Shown piece by piece: positions 61,063-64,000 of a DNA stretch of 64,000 nucleotides. Position 1 is the first letter of the stretch; every line of letters starts with the position of its first letter. The stretch is from JAVBNH01 sp031551635 (GTDB taxonomy: Bacteria; Bacillota; Clostridia; Oscillospirales; Acutalibacteraceae), in NCBI GenBank assembly GCA_031551635.1, contig JAVBNH010000003.1, positions 69,545-133,544 on the forward strand, in the 5' to 3' direction. Position numbers and translations under genes: made by a program. The notes beneath the pieces were generated by a model. That model worked only from the letters and a program-made list of their open reading frames with translations, made no database searches and was not told the origin of the DNA.

Positions 61063-61941
61063 CTAGAAATCAAACTGTCCTTCTATAATTTCCTCCATAT
61101 CTTTTGGTGGTTTTGCACTAAAACTTAAAGTTTTTTTTGTGAGAGGGTGCTGAAAACTAAGAGTGGCGCAATGCAGTGCCGGTCTCGAGATATATGTGCA
61201 ATCCCCTTTATACATATCATCTCCGAGCAGAGGCGTTCCAAGAGAAGCAAAATGCACCCGAATCTGATGTGTCCGCCCTGTTTCCAGCTTAACTTCCAGA
61301 TATGAACAATAATCGTTGCTTTTTAACGCACGCCAATGAGTGATAGCACGCTCACCGTTCTCTCCCACCCAACGCAGAGTTTTCATCGGGTCAGGGCGAA
61401 TTATATCGGTATCGATTGTTCCCTCTGCGATAAATTTGCCGCCAGCAAGGGCTAAATATGTCTTTTCTAGACGCTCTTGAAGTCTTGAGGCGCAATAAGA
61501 GTTCAGGGCAACCGCGACAAGCCCTGAGGTACCCTTGTCAAGCCGCCCGACAGAGCGGAAAAGTGTATTCTTCCCCTTTTTCAGCAAATAAGATGTTACG
61601 GCATTCGCAAGGGTGTCACCCTGATGGTTATGTGTCGGATGCATAGCAAGTCCTGCAGGTTTGTTTATAATGAGTATGTCCTCGTCCTCAAAAACTATAT
61701 CGAGCTCATATTCAATTGCGTCAATATGGCTTTCTTCCTGAGGAAAATTAATTTCCAAAGCATCATTTTTTCGAACTTTATCGATTGTTCTGATATGTTT
61801 TTCGTTCAAAATTAATCCGTCAGGCAAATTTTTCAGCTGTATCACAAGGCGCGAGGAAAACTTCAGCTCACCCCTGAGAAAACTCATGAGCTTCTTGTTA
61901 TCATACTCCTCAGGAATAATAAACTTTAGTTTACGCCGCAT
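61063..61941 (-). CDS. RluA-family RNA pseudouridine synthase
   Basis: The 292-residue protein has an N-terminal S4-like RNA-binding region (about 1-70) and the RluA catalytic domain with SVGRLDKGTSGLVAVA (catalytic Asp), IINKPAGLAMHPT and the RTHQIRVHFASLG motif. It modifies uridines in rRNA or tRNA; the exact site cannot be read from sequence. It starts with ATG behind CGGGGTTG. Confidence 0.93.
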   Translation of the reverse strand: MRRKLKFIIPEEYDNKKLMSFLRGELKFSSRLVIQLKNLPDGLILNEKHIRTIDKVRKNDALEINFPQEESHIDAIEYELDIVFEDEDILIINKPAGLAMHPTHNHQGDTLANAVTSYLLKKGKNTLFRSVGRLDKGTSGLVAVALNSYCASRLQERLEKTYLALAGGKFIAEGTIDTDIIRPDPMKTLRWVGENGERAITHWRALKSNDYCSYLEVKLETGRTHQIRVHFASLGTPLLGDDMYKGDCTYISRPALHCATLSFQHPLTKKTLSFSAKPPKDMEEIIEGQFDF

Positions 61942-62108
61942 AATTCAACCCCGTTATCATGTATATCAAAGCAATTATCTAAGATTATATAGTCACCCCT
62001 TCAAAAGGTCAAGATAATAACTAAAAATTTAAAATTTATTCTTGTAGAAATAAAAAAACAATAATTCTAAGTTCTAAGACATCTAATGTCCAAGGTCTAA
62101 AGTCTATA

Positions 62109-62137
62109 TTGACAAATGATGTAAAAGAAACTATAAT
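62109..62137 (+). promoter_or_regulatory. Consensus promoter of the beta-lactamase-like gene
   Basis: TTGACA, a 17-bp spacer and TATAAT, with transcription expected near 62144. It follows a stretch of TCTAAG/TCTAATG-type words (62068-62107) similar to those at 24400-24440. Confidence 0.85.
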
Positions 62138-62193
62138 AGTTTTGGCAGATTTTACTAAACAGGAATTATCTGAATATGGAGGGGAATGCTGTT

Positions 62194-63837
62194 ATGGCAA
62201 TCAAGACTGCACTTGAAACCAAGATCGCGATACCGCGAGCCGAAAAAGCAGAGGATGTTGGTGTATCCTCAAAGGCTGTGCTTGAATTTCTCACAGAAAT
62301 TGAGAACGAAGGCTTCGAGGTTCACAGCTTTATGCTAATACGCAACTCAATGGTTGCGGCTGAATGCTTCCGTTCACCGTTCAGTCCCGAAAGACCGCAT
62401 CAGATGTATTCGATAAGTAAAACAATCACCGCGACTGCCGTGGGTTTCGCGGTTAATGAAGGGCTCCTGTCCCTCGACACGAGGATTGCCGATGTTTTTC
62501 CGGATTATTGTGAAAACATTCATGACGAATTTCTTGATAAGCTCTGCGTCAGGCATCTTCTCACCATGACCAGCGGAAAAAAAATTAATGTACTTCACAA
62601 CAAGGGTAAAATCGATTGGATAGAGGATTATTTGAATTCAAAATGGTACGCTGAGCCCGGCAAAGAATTTTTGTATGTCAATGAAAATATTTATATGCTT
62701 AGTGCGATACTGACACGTGTTACAGGCATGAGCGTGTGTGATTATCTTTATACAAGACTTTTTAAGCCTCTTGGGATTGAATATCCTTACTGGGAAACTG
62801 ACCGAAACGGCATTGAAGCGGGCGGCTGGGGATTGTATTTAAAGACAGAGGATCTCGCTAAAATAATGTTGTGTTATCTTAACGAAGGTAAATATTTTGA
62901 TAAGCAGATAATACCCGAAGATTGGGCAAAGGAAGCTTCGAACAAGCTGGTTGACAACTCTAATAATGCCGACGCTGATTTTGCTGTCGGTTACGGCTAT
63001 TGCCTTTGGCAGAATGCCGCTGTTCCGAACAGCTTCCGCGCCGACGGTATGTTTTCGCAATTTGCTTTTGCATTAAGAGATTATGATGCGGTTTTTGTCA
63101 TTACCTCCGCTGTTGCGAATGAGCAGCAGATGCTTGATAAGATTTGGGAGCATTTAACAGGATTTTTTATTGAAGCTGAAAATCCTAACGTTGAAGAAAC
63201 TTATATTCCTAATCTTAGACAAATTTTAAGTGCCTCAGCGATTGACTTCCCTCAAGAATCAAAGAAAAGTCCGATTGAAACCTTTATTGAGGACAGACGC
63301 ATTAAAGTGAGGAAAAAAATTCTTCTGAATCTGACCGGCTTCCCTGTCAGCATCCTGCCTCTCGCAATAACTTATATGACAACCGACAGAGCGGGAAATA
63401 TAGACGATATAATGTTCCGGTTCAGTAAAAACGAGTGCAGCATGAAATGGCGCGAGGGTGACGAGGACAACACTGTAATCTGCGGCATGAACGGTCATTT
63501 CAGATACGGCACCATCAGACTCGGTCAGATAGACTATACTGTCTGCTGTAATGCCGAATGGCTCAGTGAACAGGAGCTTATGATAAACATCAGACCGATA
63601 AACACAGTCGCGAAACGGCTTTTGAGGTTCAACTTCAACGCAAATGGACGCGTTAAAATTCTTCCGCGCAGTACCCCGACAGTCAAGGATATTTCAAATT
63701 ATCTCAAAACCTCCGCGGTGTCGATGATTTTCACGAATAAAAAGCTCGGTAGTTTATTTGGTAATGTAACACGTTTGTTTCCGATGTTGCTGGAGCCTGA
63801 GTTAAAGGGCAAAATGCTGCCCTACCTCGGTAGATAA
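62194..63837 (+). CDS. Serine beta-lactamase-like (class C type) hydrolase
   Basis: The 547-residue protein has an N-terminal penicillin-binding/beta-lactamase fold (about 25-335) with MYSISKTITA (SxxK), LYVNENIYML (YxN) and a GGWGLYLKTEDLAKIM region, followed by a beta-rich C-terminal domain of about 190 residues. No signal peptide is seen, so it is probably cytosolic. Such proteins are mostly esterases or peptidases rather than antibiotic-resistance enzymes. The ATG at 62194 has GGAGGGG nine bases upstream; an ATG at 62176 overlaps that site. Confidence 0.82.
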   Translation: MAIKTALETKIAIPRAEKAEDVGVSSKAVLEFLTEIENEGFEVHSFMLIRNSMVAAECFRSPFSPERPHQMYSISKTITATAVGFAVNEGLLSLDTRIADVFPDYCENIHDEFLDKLCVRHLLTMTSGKKINVLHNKGKIDWIEDYLNSKWYAEPGKEFLYVNENIYMLSAILTRVTGMSVCDYLYTRLFKPLGIEYPYWETDRNGIEAGGWGLYLKTEDLAKIMLCYLNEGKYFDKQIIPEDWAKEASNKLVDNSNNADADFAVGYGYCLWQNAAVPNSFRADGMFSQFAFALRDYDAVFVITSAVANEQQMLDKIWEHLTGFFIEAENPNVEETYIPNLRQILSASAIDFPQESKKSPIETFIEDRRIKVRKKILLNLTGFPVSILPLAITYMTTDRAGNIDDIMFRFSKNECSMKWREGDEDNTVICGMNGHFRYGTIRLGQIDYTVCCNAEWLSEQELMINIRPINTVAKRLLRFNFNANGRVKILPRSTPTVKDISNYLKTSAVSMIFTNKKLGSLFGNVTRLFPMLLEPELKGKMLPYLGR

Positions 63838-63916
63838 TATAAAGATTTTTCAATTTACGATTAGCCGATTGCGAAAGTAGCTAAAAAAACTGCCCCAAAA
63901 GAAAAAAGATAAAAAC

Positions 63917-64000
63917 ATGGAGCCAAGCAAAAAATATTTTCAGAAAAGTAAAAAACCAAGTAAAAACAGCACAAAAAAAGCAGCGAATGAAAAATCACAC
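63917..64000 (+). CDS. Possible 5' end of a Lys-rich gene running off the window
   Basis: An open frame of 28 codons starts MEPSKKYFQKSKKPSKNST and reaches the window edge without a stop. The ribosome-binding site is weak (AGAAAAAAGA). Basic, low-complexity N-termini occur on RNA-binding proteins, but nothing more can be said. Confidence 0.3.
   Translation, partial: MEPSKKYFQKSKKPSKNSTKKAANEKSH

Noticed and set aside
62194..63837. Beta-lactam resistance enzyme
   Set aside because: No signal peptide is seen, and the extra C-terminal domain is typical of esterase/peptidase relatives; resistance cannot be supported.

Overview
The window reads as a chromosomal segment of a low-GC, spore-forming Clostridia bacterium, most likely an Oscillospiraceae/Ruminococcaceae-type gut or rumen anaerobe. 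The reasons are the gene order pyrH-frr-uppS-cdsA-dxr-rseP-ispG, a YlmC/YmxH protein, a LysM-GH18 spore-type hydrolase, a dockerin-bearing surface protein, frequent TTG/GTG starts behind strong Shine-Dalgarno sequences, and no quinone or outer-membrane genes. No rRNA operon, complete insertion sequence, prophage or CRISPR array was seen.

Layout. 1-9753 is a cyclic-di-GMP and exopolysaccharide locus. pelG on the + strand faces a - strand group: a GT2-like protein that lacks its catalytic motifs, a HEAT-repeat protein, an HD-GYP receptor, a DivIVA-like coiled-coil protein and a GGDEF cyclase. 9873-22977 is a long - strand run: a zinc-ribbon membrane protein and an acyltransferase, then (in transcription order) a dockerin surface protein, deoC, udp, pyrH, frr, uppS, cdsA, dxr, rseP and ispG, which links nucleoside salvage, ribosome recycling, isoprenoid and lipid synthesis. 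23251-29954 holds iscS-thiI, a ceramidase-like protein, a GNAT protein and a Rieske flavoprotein. 30031-32402 is a tRNA neighbourhood (Leu, Gln, His) with decayed mobile-element genes. 32539-39056 has two alpha/beta hydrolases, the LysM-GH18 protein, an ABC-class ATPase behind an apparent ribosome-mediated attenuator, and a YbjQ protein.

39403-54842 is the most unusual part. It is an accessory surface-structure island with a LytTR regulator, a Cys-rich membrane protein, two HD-GYP proteins, two DivIVA-like proteins, a SipW-type signal peptidase and three secreted proteins that share the motif AWTDFTQSxTNxFRG at the signal-peptide junction. One of the three is a 1163-residue pilin-like protein with a sortase-like tail. 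Three toxin-antitoxin pairs lie antisense inside it. Inference: this is a SipW-dependent fibre or pilus system tied to c-di-GMP turnover.

55080-63837 returns to housekeeping genes: ssrA, smpB, a DUF5131 gene, argS, an amidohydrolase, a DUF1934 gene, ddl, an RluA-type pseudouridine synthase and a serine beta-lactamase-like protein.

Small-scale structure is rich. There is a dispersed palindromic repeat of about 70 bp (six copies), tandem copies of tRNA/tmRNA 3' tails with their terminators at three separate loci, CAATTGTC-type minisatellites around the toxin-antitoxin pairs, and a foldback element of about 210 bp.
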